A stretch of 64,000 nt of DNA from the NCBI RefSeq assembly GCF_011386835.1, contig NC_088792.1, positions 108,162,421-108,226,420 on the forward strand, read 5' to 3'. Positions within the stretch are counted from its first letter, which is position 1. Each line of letters begins with the position of its first letter. Made by a program: the position numbers and the translations under genes. The DNA is from Chrysemys picta bellii. Lineage: Eukaryota > Chordata > Testudines > Emydidae. Below, in pieces: positions 11,991 through 24,300 of this stretch. A model generated the notes under the pieces. It worked only from the letters and a program-made list of their open reading frames with translations, did no database searches and had not been told where the DNA came from.

Positions 11991-13526
11991 CCTTTCTTTA
12001 AAACCTAGGACATCTAATCAGGAAACTTGGGGAATCAATTCCAAAATACTTGGGGAAGCACACCATTTTCATATTAAATCATTCTACATAATAGGTGCAA
12101 CAGTGATCATGGTCACCTTGATTGTTTAGGAGCTTTAAGACATCAGTATTCCCCACCCAGTGTTGGATATTGCCATAAAAGCACAAATGGACCCATTAAT
12201 TACATAAAAAGAGCCCTTTGAAAAGAAATGTCAGAAATCACACCAGTTACAACTGATAAAACAATGGCAAGAGTGTAGGGAACTTCATCAGGCCCCGTAA
12301 CAGATAAGCAGTGAAGGAATCTGGGGGAAACAAAAGAAGCCTTTTCCTTGCAGCACTTTAACTTTCATCCACCATTATGGAAAAGAAGAGAGGGAGAAAG
12401 GAAATTGCCGTAGGCAGCACTAATGTGCAGTATGGAGCCAGAGAGCAGAGGGGTAACATGGCAGAGACAAAATCAATAAACTTCAAAAGGTTCTTCTGCT
12501 TCAGGTGGCATCTGTATGATGTGCGTTTGTAAGATTTTGATGAGAAAGGGCAGTGATTTGCTCTCCCCAAACTCTCTTTCTGTTTAATAGCTTTGGATTT
12601 TACAGGCAACTCAGTTGTATAAGAGTAATTGTTTCCATCCACTGAGGCCATTGAGCCTGTGGGAGCTTTATGCTGTGCCTATTGACCTTGGAGCTACAGT
12701 GCAGTAATAAACTGTTTGTCACGGTTGTAGACTCTGGTAAAGTAGCCCCTTAAGACTTGTTCTGTCTCCCTCCTCACCACAAGCTTACATTCAGTCATAA
12801 TCAAAACCAAGAGGTAGCTTGGAGCTAAAAGCAAACTAAAGAAGTTGCACTTGATGAGCTAGATAATAACTGTGAATCTTCTACTAGAATCCTCCTTTGT
12901 GAAGAAGGGGAAAAAATCAAGACTCAGATGGGCAAGCTAGGGTAGGGGAGCTAATGTAATAACTGCAGGTCCACTTCTAGGCATGTCAGAAGATTAATAG
13001 TACAAATGTGATAAGCTCACGCTCTGTGTGTGTAGCTGTGGGTGACCTTCCCAAATTTGTCAATCTACGGTTCAATAGCAAGTGTCAAATCAAGCATTTG
13101 TGTACCAGACATACACAACTGAGTGACGCTTTCTTTTATAGTCCAATTTATAGGCAATTTACAATTCTTCCATTCCTGCAGGAAGGGAATGACTTTCTTA
13201 CAGTCATTCAGTGCTTATACAGTGGAGTTCATCCTACATGGTAGGTAATTCACTGTAAGGGGAATTCTGCAAATAAATCACGGGGGAGGATATGGCCCAC
13301 TGAAGCCACTACAGTAGCACTGTTACATGTCATCTTAGCTGAAAGGTCAAGATAAAATGTACAGGTACTACTAGATCAATATGGAAAGTGGCCTGTATTG
13401 GTAGAAGTATATGTTACACTTGATTATCTGATATCAGTCTTTTCCATCTCAAGTTTCCATGTTCTGCACATAGTGTAAGGAAAGAAAGAAACAAACAGTG
13501 CTCTTCTGATATGCCATATATATATA
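11991..13526. other. Spacer, nothing recognised
   Basis: Single-copy-looking sequence without a supportable gene. A 97-codon open frame (12651-12358, minus strand) has no recognisable domain and is probably chance. Confidence 0.55.
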
Positions 13527-13530
13527 TCTC

Positions 13531-13713
13531 ATAGAATCTCTGGGTTGGAAGGGACCTCAGGAAGTCATCTAGTCCAACTCCCTGCTCAAAGCAGGACCAA
13601 TCCCCAGGCAGATTTTTGCCCCAGATCCCTAAATGGCCCCCTCAAGGATTGAAATCACAACCCTGGGTTTAGCAGGCCAATGCTCAAACCACTGAGCTAC
13701 CCCTGCCCCAGGG
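13531..13713 (-). repeat. tRNA-derived SINE with CR1-like tail (turtle-type)
   Basis: Read on the minus strand, the element opens with a tRNA-like head. Its RNA polymerase III box A is TAGCTCAGTGG, followed by a degraded box B around TTTCAATCC. The 3' half (GGGATTGGTCCTGC to GGTCCCTTCCAACCC) ends in ATTCTATGA, which is the CR1-type 3' end. A tRNA head joined to a CR1 tail is the known plan of turtle polymerase III SINEs, which borrow the CR1 machinery to move. A short (TA)n run adjoins it at 13516-13527. This is the best single clue to the host group. Confidence 0.8.
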
Positions 13714-14729
13714 ATGCATGCACACACGCACTATTGTTACAGCTAACTTTACAATTCTTCACTGATATTTGAATAATGGAGCTTAGAGATGGAAAAGAAC
13801 TATCAGTCTACCCTCCAGGTGGGGGAGATACAGGGTGTGGACCTATATAATTGGAGTTAATAGGAGTTTTTCCAGGATCAATTATATAATGTACACATTG
13901 AATATCGAAAAGTACTACTCAAGAAGTAAGATACAACTTGATGTGAGTAAGGTTGGCAGAATCTAGCTCTGAAATTATGCTATTTTTTAAATCCTAGCTA
14001 AGAGATATATTTCAGCTTACCTTCCTCTAGAATAATGAGATAAATAAAATTTGAATACATTTTATAGAGGCAAGATAGTTTATCACGTTCTGTTGAGAGG
14101 TTAGTCTGGGAACCTTTTGCAATATCTAAGTAGAACTAGGACTTTACCTTCTAAAATGAAAATTCAAAGCTGCAGATTTCCACTTACATTCTAATTATGT
14201 ATGCTTTTTTATGGGAATTGGATACTTTCTGTGCATCAGTACTTTTGACAGGGTCTTTTTCTGGAAAATAATCTCACAATTTATGATCTCAGCTGAATTC
14301 TGAGATCTATATAATTGAGTTGCATTCATGTATTCTGACCTTCCTTTGTGTTCTGTAATTTGACTGTCTGCCAGTGTCAACCAACTTTTAGCCTTTTAAT
14401 TGGAAGACAAGGTGGGGGAGGTAATGTCTTTGATTGGACACTTCTGACTTGGAAAGATACTTATAGGTATTTTATTTATATTTATATTGCTTTAACTATT
14501 GCAGCTTCTGGATTATACCAGTTCCTTACCACAGGGTGATAAGGGATGGATAGAATGTTTTACCAATGAGCAGACAGAACTTTTTATATTTATAATGAAA
14601 GTTGTATTAATATTTTTAATTTTGTAGACATTTTCTCATTACTGTATGTGATGGAATACACTCCTGTATTCACACCCTACACATTATTCTAAAAATCTTT
14701 GAGCAAAATATCTGATGTATTATTTGAAA
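13714..14729. other. AT-rich spacer
   Basis: No gene or repeat family recognised. Confidence 0.55.
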
Positions 14730-15724
14730 ACTAATAACTTGGTTAATAATATCATGGTGAAATGTATGTAGCAAAATTATATGTCAAGTTATGAACATAA
14801 GCTGAAATCATGACTGAAGTTTGTGTTTACCAGACAAGTCAGTGAAGTGGGTAAACCTGTTTCTCAAAGACAAAGGACAAGTTGATTCCAGCCAGGTGTC
14901 ATCAAAGCTGATGGGCCGTCACCTATCAAATGGCCATTCAGCAAAAGAAACAGGTAAAAAGAAACAGCATGGAACTTCTTTCACCATGAGACATCATGTA
15001 ACCTTCTTGGCTGTTTGAATAAACTTTGCTTTGAGGAGTAACCTTCAGGAAAATGCATCTGAAAAATGAGTGGCAAAAACACCCCAAGTTCGTTCTTCCT
15101 GTGCCTCTGTCTTTTACCTAAGGGGACAAAAGAAAACAGTCATTGGACCTTGGGAGCAGGTTCTGGCCTGAGAGTTTGGTTAGTGGTGCTACTGGAACCA
15201 TCTTAAACCAAGTCTAGTTTAAGTTTAAAAAGTGTTTTATTTTTATTTTTGTTGTAACCATTTCTGACTTGAATGCCTTATTATTTGTACTCACTTAAAA
15301 CCTCTCTCTTTGTGGTTACATTTGTTTTATTTTTTAATGAAAACGAATCCAGTGTTGTGAATTGTGTGGGTAACTCCATTTAAAGTGGCAAGCCGTCATA
15401 CCTTGATCCCCTTAGAGAGGCAATGGACCAAATATATCTGAATGTCCAGGAGAGGGCTGCACAGTGCTAAGCACACATTTTTGTGAAAGAGCTGGGATTA
15501 GGAGGGGTTGGTAAAAGCTAGGGTGTGACTAGTGTGTGCTCACTGCTTGCTGGGGTCAGGGCTGTAGATATACACAGACACTCAGGGTGTGACCTGTATG
15601 CTGGCAGGCTGATTAGGAGCAACCAAAGTTGGAAGCTACAATAGCAAGCATGGTAAGATACCCAAGTTTGCAGGGCAGGGGTGACACAGACCCTCCCTGG
15701 TCTGGACTGCACCCCAGAATGTCA
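14730..15724 (+). mobile_element. Possible degraded LTR
   Basis: The block has an AATAAA (15018-15023) and a T-rich tract at 15225-15270. A later GC-richer stretch ends near CCAGAATGTCA. The composition shift and general plan resemble ERV-L-like solo LTRs of reptiles, an impression from memory that cannot be checked here. No target-site duplication was found and neither end is fixed. An alternative is ordinary unique sequence. Confidence 0.3.
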
Positions 15725-16800
15725 TACTGTACTTTTGCAAAATGGCTGTTTACCTAGGCTTATAAAAGTCTACTTGGTGAGTTGCTGGAATGTCTAAAAC
15801 AGAATGTATAATATTAGGCATATACTTACCACTGGTTACTATAAGTTATACAATAGTTTGCCATGCATTACAATTTTGTTCTGATCCATTCTTTGATCCA
15901 AATGCATTTTTTTTTTAAAGGACGATGTGCCAATTTAATCCATATGTAAATTGAAATGGCAGAAGATTGGTCCAAATTCAATAATGCTTTTAGATAAGAT
16001 TTTCATGGCCCTGACTCACAAGTGCAATAAGTCTAAGTTATTTTTAAAGGTTTCAATTTTCCCACTAAGCATTACTGATAGTCTTCAGAAACCCTACTGA
16101 GCTTGGAATTGCACTTTTTTAAAAAAAGTCTTAAAATAAATGCAGTTATCAATGTTCACAAAGGTTTATTTCTAGTATAAAATAATTTGATGTGCCTAAA
16201 TTGGGCTCTTACTTTTTTAATTCAATGATTTATGGATCACTTTGCATTTTAAATTTGCTATGCTTTAAAGCACAAATTCTTCGTAGTCCTGCTACATCAT
16301 CAGTAAACGAAGGAACTCTTTAATGCTAAAACAACAGTAGCAGTCTTTCCCTCATTTTTGTGCCAAATGATAAAATAAAAGCCTATAATTTCAAACCATT
16401 GGTAGACACAGAGTAAATATCAGTTTCACAAATTGATCTACAACTATTAGTTACTCATAAGGAAAAACCCTCCAGTGGTCCCGGTACTATATTTTATAAG
16501 AAAGTGCATTACAGGCCTGTAGTCACCTCCTGTCCTTTTAACTGCACTACCATATGTCAAAAGCAAGATTACAACAGAAGGCTGAATAACTATTAGTGCA
16601 GTTCTACATACAGAACTCCAAAAGCTAAACATAATTGAACACGTGGAAAACTATATTCAAAATCTAGTTTAGACAGCAGCAACAAATGAGTTTTTATAAA
16701 AATGGATAATCTTGAACACTTCCAAGTCCAGTCCTTAGACAATTACATTTGTTAAAAGTGTAGTAAAATGGTCATCCTGGGATTAACTGGGTTACCAGCG
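15725..16800. other. AT-rich spacer
   Basis: Nothing supportable, only AT-rich sequence with short open frames. Confidence 0.55.
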
Positions 16801-17715
16801 GCCACTTAACCCGATCTGCCACCCTGGGCAAAAGTTCAGGGTGCTGCTCCCTTCTACTTCCTTGGAAGTTCCTGGCAGAGACAGGTTCCTCAACTGCTCC
16901 CCACAACCTTCCTCCACCCCTCTTCTCCAGGGTTGGGGGCCCACTCCCTATCCAGCCACCTCCCTGGCCTCCTCATCCTCCACGCCACAGGACCAGGGAC
17001 CCTCACCCGTGCAAGCCTTCTTCTGGAGCCTCTCAGTTTAACCACAACAGGAGCCAGGGATACTGGAACAATCTGTATAGTGGGAGTGCTGAGAGCCATT
17101 GAACCAAACGGTAAACCTGCATGTGATAAAAACCACTTCAAGCCAGGAGGTGCGGCAGCACCCCCACAAACCTCTAGTTCCAGCACCAGTTACAGGAGCT
17201 GGGTACCCCTTGACCACCTCCTTGTACCCCCAGCCCACATGCTCCCCACCCATCCCCCTGCACTCCACACCTCAGGCCATTCCAGCCTCTCCCACACCCC
17301 ATGGTCTGGCCCCTCACTTTTTCTGGATGAGCTCCAGCTCCTCACTGTCAGGCTCATATCAGAGGGTGGCCACAGTGCAAGTCTGGGGCAGCAGATGGAG
17401 TCTTCCTGGGCATCAGAGCCTACAGGGAATGGGCATGGTGCAGGAGGGGGTGGGAATATGGAGCCAGGCAGTTTGCTCTGCGCTGGCAGTGCCATCAGGA
17501 GTAGCAACAAGCTGCTCAACTCCTGAGCCAGAGCTGTGATCTTACTAATACTGGGGCAGGGGAGGGGTTGGAGAAGGGACAGCAGCACTCTATGATAGCC
17601 TGGCTGGGGGTTCTTCCTGATCCTCAGCACCCTGACTGGCGTCCCCACTTTGCCCGTCAGCCCCATCCCCTGCTGCTGCCCCAGAATCTGCCACCCTCCA
17701 AATTCTGACATCCTA
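16801..17715. repeat. GC-rich repeat island, unassigned
   Basis: This 0.9-kb block is much richer in G and C than the DNA on both sides. It holds several mutually overlapping open frames on both strands (for example 16933-17526 plus and 17711-17190 minus). Such stacking is typical of CG-rich noncoding repeats that lack stop codons. Proline/serine-rich translations show no domain. The phrase ATCTGCCACCCT occurs near both edges (16816 and 17689), so the island may be an old DNA transposon with internal expansion. A hAT MITE (17055-17191) is inserted in it, so the island is older than that insertion. Confidence 0.45.
17055..17191 (-). mobile_element. hAT-type MITE, copy 2, with 8-bp TSD
   Basis: The element is flanked by an exact 8-bp duplication ACAGGAGC (17047-17054 and 17192-17199). 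Its sequence is the reverse-oriented relative of the element at 6684-6819. Shared pieces include GGAACAATCTGTATAGTG with GTGCTGAGAGCCATTGAA, and GTGCGGCAGCACCCCCAC. Length is 137 bp against 136 bp for copy 1. It encodes nothing. Confidence 0.75.
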
Positions 17716-17875
17716 GGCAGCTTGCTAACTTGGCTATGCCTAGTGTGGCCTCTTTGGCTTTCACAGACTCTTAGGTGATGGAGTCATGCTCTACCCCTCC
17801 CCTATTTCTTGTTATTCAGTCGGAGGGTTTTTTTCTCACACCCACACCCCATTTGTTTGATGCATGTGAATAAGG

Positions 17876-18063
17876 CAGGGATTGGCAACCTTTGTCAAGC
17901 AGCTCGCCAGGGTAAGCACCTGGCGAGGAACGTGCTGGCCTCCGCTTCCTGCCACCCCCATTGGCCCGGAGCGGCGAACCCCGGCCAGTGAGAGCTGCAA
18001 TCGGGCGAACCTGCGAACGCGGCAGGCAAACAAACGGCCTGACCGCCAAGTTGCCGATCCCTG
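17876..18063. mobile_element. hAT-type MITE with near-perfect TSD
   Basis: The terminal inverted repeats are CAGGGATTGGCAACCTTTG on the left and CAGGGATCGGCAACTTGGC on the right in reverse complement. They match the widespread hAT end CAGGGNTCGGCAACC. Flanking 8-mers GAATAAGG (17868-17875) and GAATAAAG (18064-18071) differ at one base. The interior is GC-rich and has palindromic parts (GCTCGCCAGG and CCTGGCGAGG). It is nonautonomous. Confidence 0.8.
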
Positions 18064-18071
18064 GAATAAAG

Positions 18072-18582
18072 CATCAAATTTGCAGCCTGCAGCTCTGACC
18101 TTAGCCCTGGTTTCTAGCTTCAGACTCTGGTTCTGACTCTACTCACTAGACCCAACTCCAGCTCCACCCCTGTGCCACAAGGTCTAAGAGAATGGTGGTA
18201 GCTTCCCTCCCCCACTAGGTGAATCAATATGGATGTTTCCCTCTATTCATAAGATTTTGGAGAAATGATCCACTGCCTAAAATTTTGTAAATTACCAGTT
18301 AAAGTTCCAGCACTGACCTTAACTTTGTTCTTGTGGTCAAATTAAGAATGATGAGTTTACACATTTTGGTGAACGTTGGGATCATAACACAAGCTTCCTG
18401 GGTGATGCAACATTGCTTCATCGTATGGTTACAGAATGCATAATACGGCGGAGAAGGAAATAGAGACTGATATGAAAAAAAGTTCCCCTCTGTACCCTTC
18501 AATGATATTAGGAGAAGGGTAAAAACTTTTGGTTATAGATTTTTCTGGCCAGAGAGGTGGCAGAAAGCTATATGATTAGTGT
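18072..18582. other. Spacer
   Basis: No gene or repeat recognised. Confidence 0.55.
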
Positions 18583-18590
18583 GGAATGGA

Positions 18591-18852
18591 CAGCGGCGGC
18601 TCCAGGCACCAGCACTCCAAACACGTGCCTGGGGCGGCAAGCTGTGGGGGGCACCCTGCCGGTCCCTGCGAGGGCGGCGGTCACGCAGCCTTCGGTGGCA
18701 TGCCTCTGGGAGGTCTGCCGGTCCCACAGATTCGGCAGCAATTTGGTGGTGGGTATGCCGAAGCCGCGGGACCGGTGGACCTCCCGCAGGCATGTCGCCG
18801 AAGGCAGCCTGCCTGCTGTGCTTGGGGCGGCAAAAAAGCTAGAGCCGCCTCG
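18591..18852. mobile_element. hAT-type MITE with exact 8-bp TSD
   Basis: GGAATGGA is duplicated exactly on both sides (18583-18590 and 18853-18860). Ends are CAGCGGCGGCTCCAGGC on the left and CGAGGCGGCTCTAGC on the right in reverse complement, the inverted-repeat pattern of hAT elements. The interior is very GC-rich and partly self-complementary (GGCATGCCTCTGGGAGG and CCTCCCGCAGGCATGTC). Overlapping open frames on both strands within it reflect the base composition and are not genes. Confidence 0.8.
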
Positions 18853-18860
18853 GGAATGGA

Positions 18861-19914
18861 GTCAAGGGAGACAAAACTTTTTTAATTATGGGAATGCGTA
18901 GCTTATATAGACAAGATCCATGCTATGAATGTATATGGCTGTCCATTATGCAGCATGAAAGGAGTTAAAGAAAAACTTTTTAAAGAACAGGAATGGGAAA
19001 AAGAGCATAATTTCTCCGGGGAATATACCTGTGTCTGCTGATTGCAAGGCAATTTTGATTCTCGCATTGCTTTCTGATATACTTCTTGTAGGAATGTATT
19101 TCAGCATTGATGTGTGCTTTATATAATGAAAGGGGCTGCCATAATGTGTATAATCTTCCGTTACTTAAAATAGAATTAAAATCCATGTAAATGTAAAGGG
19201 CAATTACCTTTTCCCCTCCGCTACAGCAAGGTTCTGATTCTTGCTCACCCTCACTGTAAATAACATGAATACTGCTCCTAGAAAAAGGCTAAGGCAACAA
19301 TTAGAATATATCTTTCCAGCCTTGGATTAAGCTGGATTATAGTTTATCTGTTGAATTCCTTACAATCATGCCATCCCCCTTCTCTATAAGAGAGCCTGAT
19401 TTGCCTTTTAATAAACCTTACTTGAAACAGACTAGACTTTCCCTACTGTTCAAATAAATGAGAGAAACAGCAGTATTACTTCTTCAGTCAAATCAATCTA
19501 TTTTCCATTTATAAAAGGGAGTATTTTGCTAGAAAATGCTTAATTTGAACTCAGCATTAGTGAAATCCAGAACAATTTTTCTGAGAAAAAGAAAGGCATG
19601 TTGCTTTGCTATTGTCAAATTGCATTACAAGATATAGCATATATTTATATGTATATATACAGAAGCTTATACACTTAGATATATAGAGAGCTATATATGA
19701 TAATCTATATCTAATGTAATCTAAGTACATACATCATGTAATATATATATAAAAACACTGATTAGTTTTGCAAAGCTTTGTCATGTTGATTTTAGAGGAA
19801 TATAGTGAGCACCTTTAAAAAGTTGCCTTTTTACTTTTTTTAAATGGTCAGATATTAATGTCATGAACAAAGCAATACGCTATTTGAGAGGAAAATGTAG
19901 TTTTTTGGATGGTG
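18861..19914. other. AT-rich spacer with TA-rich tract
   Basis: No gene recognised. A TA-rich tract at about 19635-19755 contains repeated TATATA runs and may be an expanded, degenerate dinucleotide repeat. Confidence 0.55.
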
Positions 19915-20148
19915 AACATAAGAATGGCCATCAGGTCAGACCAAATGTCCATCTAGTCTAGTATTCTGTCTTCCGACAGTGGCCAAAGCCAGGTGCCCCA
20001 GAGGAAATGAACAGAACAGGTAATCAACAAGTGATCCATCCCCTGTTGCCCATTCCCAGCTTCTGACAAATGGAGGCTAGGGAAACCATCCCTGCCCATC
20101 CTGGCTAATAGACATTGGACCTATCCTCCATGAATTTATCTAGTTGTG
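19915..20148 (-). mobile_element. CR1 LINE 3' fragment
   Basis: It is collinear with the 3' end of the large CR1 at 7711-7950 and in the same orientation, with shared blocks such as GAACATAAGAA, CCATCTAG, GACAGTGGCC and GCCAGGTGCCCCAGAGG. It is 5'-truncated, as most CR1 insertions are, and includes only the 3' untranslated region and the last few ORF2 codons. It diverges from the long copy at many positions, so it is an older or different subfamily member. Confidence 0.88.
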
Positions 20149-21380
20149 TTTGTTTGTTTTGGTGGAGGGGACAGTCACTTTAATAATGAATCCCTTTTCA
20201 TCCAGCATAGATAATTCCACAAACTCTGCAAAATGTTGTCTAGTGATGGGTGGGACTGGTTAAGAAAAGCCTTTTAGGCTTGTACATGGGAATATTATTT
20301 GGCTAGGCAGAGCATATTCTGCATGTGCACCACCTACACTCTTGTGAATTGTCAGATATTGTAACTTGGTCTGGTACACCAAATCACTCATGGAGAGTTT
20401 ACAGAAGGGATAAATGTATGCCCAAGACTCTTCATTTATGTCGGCAGGGAAAAATTAAGGAATATTTTTTGGGATTAGAGCAGCATTTGCAAGGATATGC
20501 TGAGCTAGCTGGGCTGCCTCAATAGGGCAGGAAACTAATATTTCAGAAGCAGGAAAAAGAAAGTTCAGCTAGGAATGGGGGAGGTCATCAACAAGTGTCT
20601 TTTACGGGCTGGGGCCTAAAATACAAGAAAACATCTATCTGAGCATGCTGAAATCCTACTGCATACATTCTGTTTTCTCATTCTTGAATTCAGTGGGATT
20701 ACTCACCCAGTTGCTCACGTAGCTAAGTGTTTGCAGAACTGGACTCTAAATCCAATTTTTTTTATGTAATATATGGAAATTTCAGTTTCCTAAACCATTT
20801 TCCATATTGTCTAAACCTCCCTGCAAGACTGACTGCATCAGTTATTGTACACGTCTGTGAACACATTGTCTCTAAATTTTAGTGGAGTCATCTAGTATAG
20901 TTTTATCATTATCCCTCAGTTTTATCTGCATGGTTTTACTTATTACTTTCTCTTCTTTGATTCACAAAGTTATATTCACTAAATTTACTATTACAAATTG
21001 GCATTGACTTAAATACTGATTTATGAACCGCTTCATCTTGCAGCACAGGATTTCCCAAATAATCCTGACTCTGGGGCAAGGTTTCTCTGGACAGAGGTTT
21101 GCTTACTGTGATGGTCTGCCATCTCAATCCTGTTCTTGTTTTAAAAAGAAAGTAGTTCTCCAACCCCCTTTTTGGAGGGGGTCAAGGGATGATGGCATAG
21201 TTAGTTGAGGGGAATAGGTGAGGCAAAGGGACACAGATAAATCATGGATTTTTTTGCCAGAGGTTTGGTGGGAGTAGAAGATGGAATCTGAAATCTTGCC
21301 TAGAGGAAGAGGCTATCTGAGAGAGTGGAAAAGGAATCAATAGCCAATAATTATTAAAACAAATAATCTCTGTAGGCTAT
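20149..21380. other. Spacer
   Basis: No gene or repeat recognised. Open frames are short and without motifs. Confidence 0.55.
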
Positions 21381-22070
21381 TTTGGTGTTTTCACCATTTT
21401 TGAGTGAAACTGAGGTGCTGTGGGAAACTGTCTGTGAGATCAGCACAGTATGGACTGCAACCAAACTGTGGTCAGAGCACAGAGTCTTGTGTAGTAGAAA
21501 ATCCACCAGGAAGAGGCATTACAGTAGCCCAGGGAGTTTGCAACGCCTACTCCCCCTGGATGTAAGGGCCCAGGGCATAGTCAGTCTGGCCTAGCAGTCA
21601 CAGCTGGATTTGTGTCCACAGGTCAAGAACAGCCTTGAGGCAGTAGTCAGGAATCAGAGTAATCACTAGAGCTGGGATCAAGAGGCAAGAATCAGAGTCA
21701 GACTGGGGTCAGCACTGGAAATCAGAGGTAGTTACTCGACTCGACTCAGGAGGCAAGAGTTAGGGTCAGGCTGGGGTTGGAGATTGGAGATCAGAAACCA
21801 AGGTGCAGTCTTGAGTCACAGAAAACCAGACACCTACATGGTTGCCCAGACAACTTCCTGGGCCATCCTCCAGGGTTAAATAATGAGTGTGGGCCAATCA
21901 GAAAGCCACAGGGTTCTATCACTCTGGATCCTTGTTCTTTGCAACTACTCTCCACAGTGCTTCTTGGATATCGCTTTATGTGATCTCCTGGTGATGTGGG
22001 AATATCAGATACCCTAGGCTCCATGCACCCAGGAGCTAGTCCCATGGATTCTTACATGAAAGAGCCATTA
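21381..22070. repeat. Repeat-like block with degenerate internal minisatellite
   Basis: Between about 21640 and 21810, motifs such as AATCAGAGT, GTCAGACTGGGGTCAG and GTCAGGCTGGGGTTGG recur every 20-50 bp. This indicates a decayed short tandem repeat. The surrounding block is GC-richer than its neighbourhood and may be part of an LTR or other dispersed repeat. Ends are not fixed. Confidence 0.35.
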
Positions 22071-23570
22071 CAGACTGAAATTCTGATCAAGGTCACTTGG
22101 GTTCACAAAATAAACTGACCTCCTTGCCTATTCATAATTACTACCTATGCTTGCTTACTTACTATCCCAAAATGATTGTTTGGGGTAGCACCAGTATGGT
22201 CATCATAAAGTCTTTGCATGGTAGATAAGAAGACAGCTGAGGGAAGGGAAAGAGATAAGAAAAACTGTGTGTGTGGACAAATAACTTTGATATCAATGCT
22301 CTGATTTGGAAAATAAAATTAGTGGGGAGAGAGAGTTGAATATGTTTCAGAACTGCACAGAATTCAAAGAAGCAATATATAGTATCTTTTCTATACTAAT
22401 CAGCTTCTGATTTTGCTGTCATTCCAGTCCAATTAAAATTAACTAAGTGGTACTAATTCCCTCCCCCTCCCTCACCGCCCACGGTATTCAATCGTCTTAC
22501 ATACAGAATGTAAAACACGTACATAATAAAAAAGATCTTTCTTTTTCATTATCTTTTTTAAGGGTCTACAGTGATTTTCTGGAACCATTGAAGCAAATTG
22601 TAAGTGATGTATGAAATGAGAAATTCCTGGCCACCCAATGCCCAGAGGAAATTCAAACACTGCTTCGCAATTGCTACTGCTATGCACACTGAAGCACTAT
22701 CTTTATTTCTCAAAGGAGATAAGGGTATCCCAACCTTCCTTTCTGTCCTTACCTGCAAACTCACTAGATGAGTTAGTTAACAGTTTTTGGAGAAAGTCAT
22801 TCATTTCACACAGTCCCTGCCTTTCCAGATTCCCCCACCCCTCCCAAAAAACCCATCAAATATTTTGATCTTTTCAAATATGCAGGGAATTTCTTATGTA
22901 TTACGTTTATTTGTAACTCCATGGTATTAGAAATGAGTCTAAATCTAACCTCTGGATCCTAAAATTTAGGAGGAAGTTCAGACTTTGATGGGAACTTTGT
23001 GTCTTGTTGGGCCCATCTGTCTTCTCTAAAACTTGTTCTCTAGGTCACTGTGAATCACATTAAAATGGCTGCTTGAAGAACAAGGAAGTCACAGAAAGGT
23101 TACTTGGCATAGCATGATCACAGACTCTGGGCTGGCCTCTGTGAGGCTCAGAGTGCCCTTGCACCTCAGGATTCTCAGTAACATCACAGGAGAGGGCCAT
23201 AAGTCAAAGGGAAATCTGTAGGCTCTCTCTGTTGTTGTAGTTTGTACTGCAATAGCACCTACAGGTCACAACTAAAATCAACCCCCCCTTATGCCATATG
23301 CTGCACGCACACATAGTAAGAGACATCCCTGCCTTGAATATACAAGGCAGAGTCCAAGGAAAGACAGTTTTTCCAGTGTTGTGGACATCATACACCAGCA
23401 TAACAGCCACATTATCCTCTGTTTGCTGATTCAGAGGGGATGGAGACACAGCACTGTCTCACCCCCTTTACATAGCTAGCTCTTAGAGGGGCATTACAAG
23501 GAAGTAGGGGACCTGCTCCCTGTCCTATTATTTCCAACCCTTGCACAGAGATGTGGGTATGGGAAGAGTA

Positions 23571-23572
<2 letters not shown>
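22071..23572. other. Spacer
   Basis: No supportable gene, RNA or transposon recognised. Confidence 0.55.
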
Positions 23573-23620
<48 letters not shown>

Positions 23621-23622
23621 CC
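23573..23622 (+). repeat. (TC)n(CA)n microsatellite
   Basis: A pure TC run of about 18 units continues directly into CA units. The strand-asymmetric purine/pyrimidine run is typical of a compound microsatellite. Confidence 0.95.
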
Positions 23623-23754
23623 TTTACAAAAAAACCCGACTCAAAATCAAAAACTTAAAACTATTTAAGGACACCAGTATCATCTAAAAGGTTAGCCTTA
23701 GTTGTATAATTTGAAGAGTTTCATTGTTTCATAGTAGATTAACTTGATGATGTT

Positions 23755-24300
23755 CTAAATTGTGTAACACAAGTTACCTCTTTTTAAAAATAAATCACTT
23801 TCCTTTGGGTTCAATTTCAGATTAAGTTTATCACAGGCCATTTGTAAATATATCAGTTCTTGTTGAAAGGTTTTAGTATGCACCAGGATATCTTTTAGGT
23901 ACAACAAACAGGGTGAGAGATCGATGCCATGTAATACCCTCTCAATTAGCTTTTCAGATGTGTTTGCACAAGACAAAAGCCATCACTTTAAATTGTCATA
24001 GACCGTGTCTTACTGTGAAAACACTTTTCCCCGTCCTTTGGATCCACTTCTACTTGCCGATACCCATTCTTAAAACCCAATGTGGAAAACTAGACTGAAC
24101 TTGCTACAGCATCGAGGGAATCATCTATTTGTGGTAATAAACAATAATCCTTTAAAAGACTTTACTCATTTTTCTATAATCCAGATAGAATCTGATACTT
24201 CCGCCTTTTATTTCAACCAGGACTGTGGGTGAGGCCCAAGTCTCAATTATGCCTTCATAATACATTTCCTCAGTGGCCTATAATGCCTCTTCTCTCTTTG
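23755..24300 (-). pseudogene. Ty3/gypsy reverse transcriptase fragment
   Basis: The enzyme would copy retrotransposon RNA into DNA. From 24300 leftwards the frames hold the conserved order of gypsy RT: a region around EGIIETWASP, a DYRK-like box (LDYRKMS), DDSLDAVASS with GYRQVEVDPKD, and the catalytic box. That box reads YLKD (23901-23890) in place of YLDD. One catalytic aspartate is therefore replaced by lysine. Stops and frameshifts occur between the blocks. It lies in the expected place after the protease. Identification rests on motif order and is secure, but the subfamily is not. Confidence 0.8.

Noticed and set aside
13531..13713. Functional tRNA gene at the SINE
   Set aside because: Box A is good but box B is degraded and the sequence continues into a CR1 tail, so it is a SINE.
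16933..17526. 197-codon plus-strand frame as a protein gene
   Set aside because: It overlaps other long frames on both strands in a GC-rich block, crosses an inserted MITE and has no domain, so composition explains it.
17190..17711. 173-codon minus-strand frame as a gene
   Set aside because: Same GC-rich block, antisense to another frame, no motif.
18533..18901. Overlapping frames around 18.6-18.9 kb as genes
   Set aside because: They fall within a GC-rich hAT MITE with exact target duplication.
23573..23622. CRISPR-like array
   Set aside because: The repetition is a dinucleotide microsatellite without spacers. No array was seen anywhere in the window.
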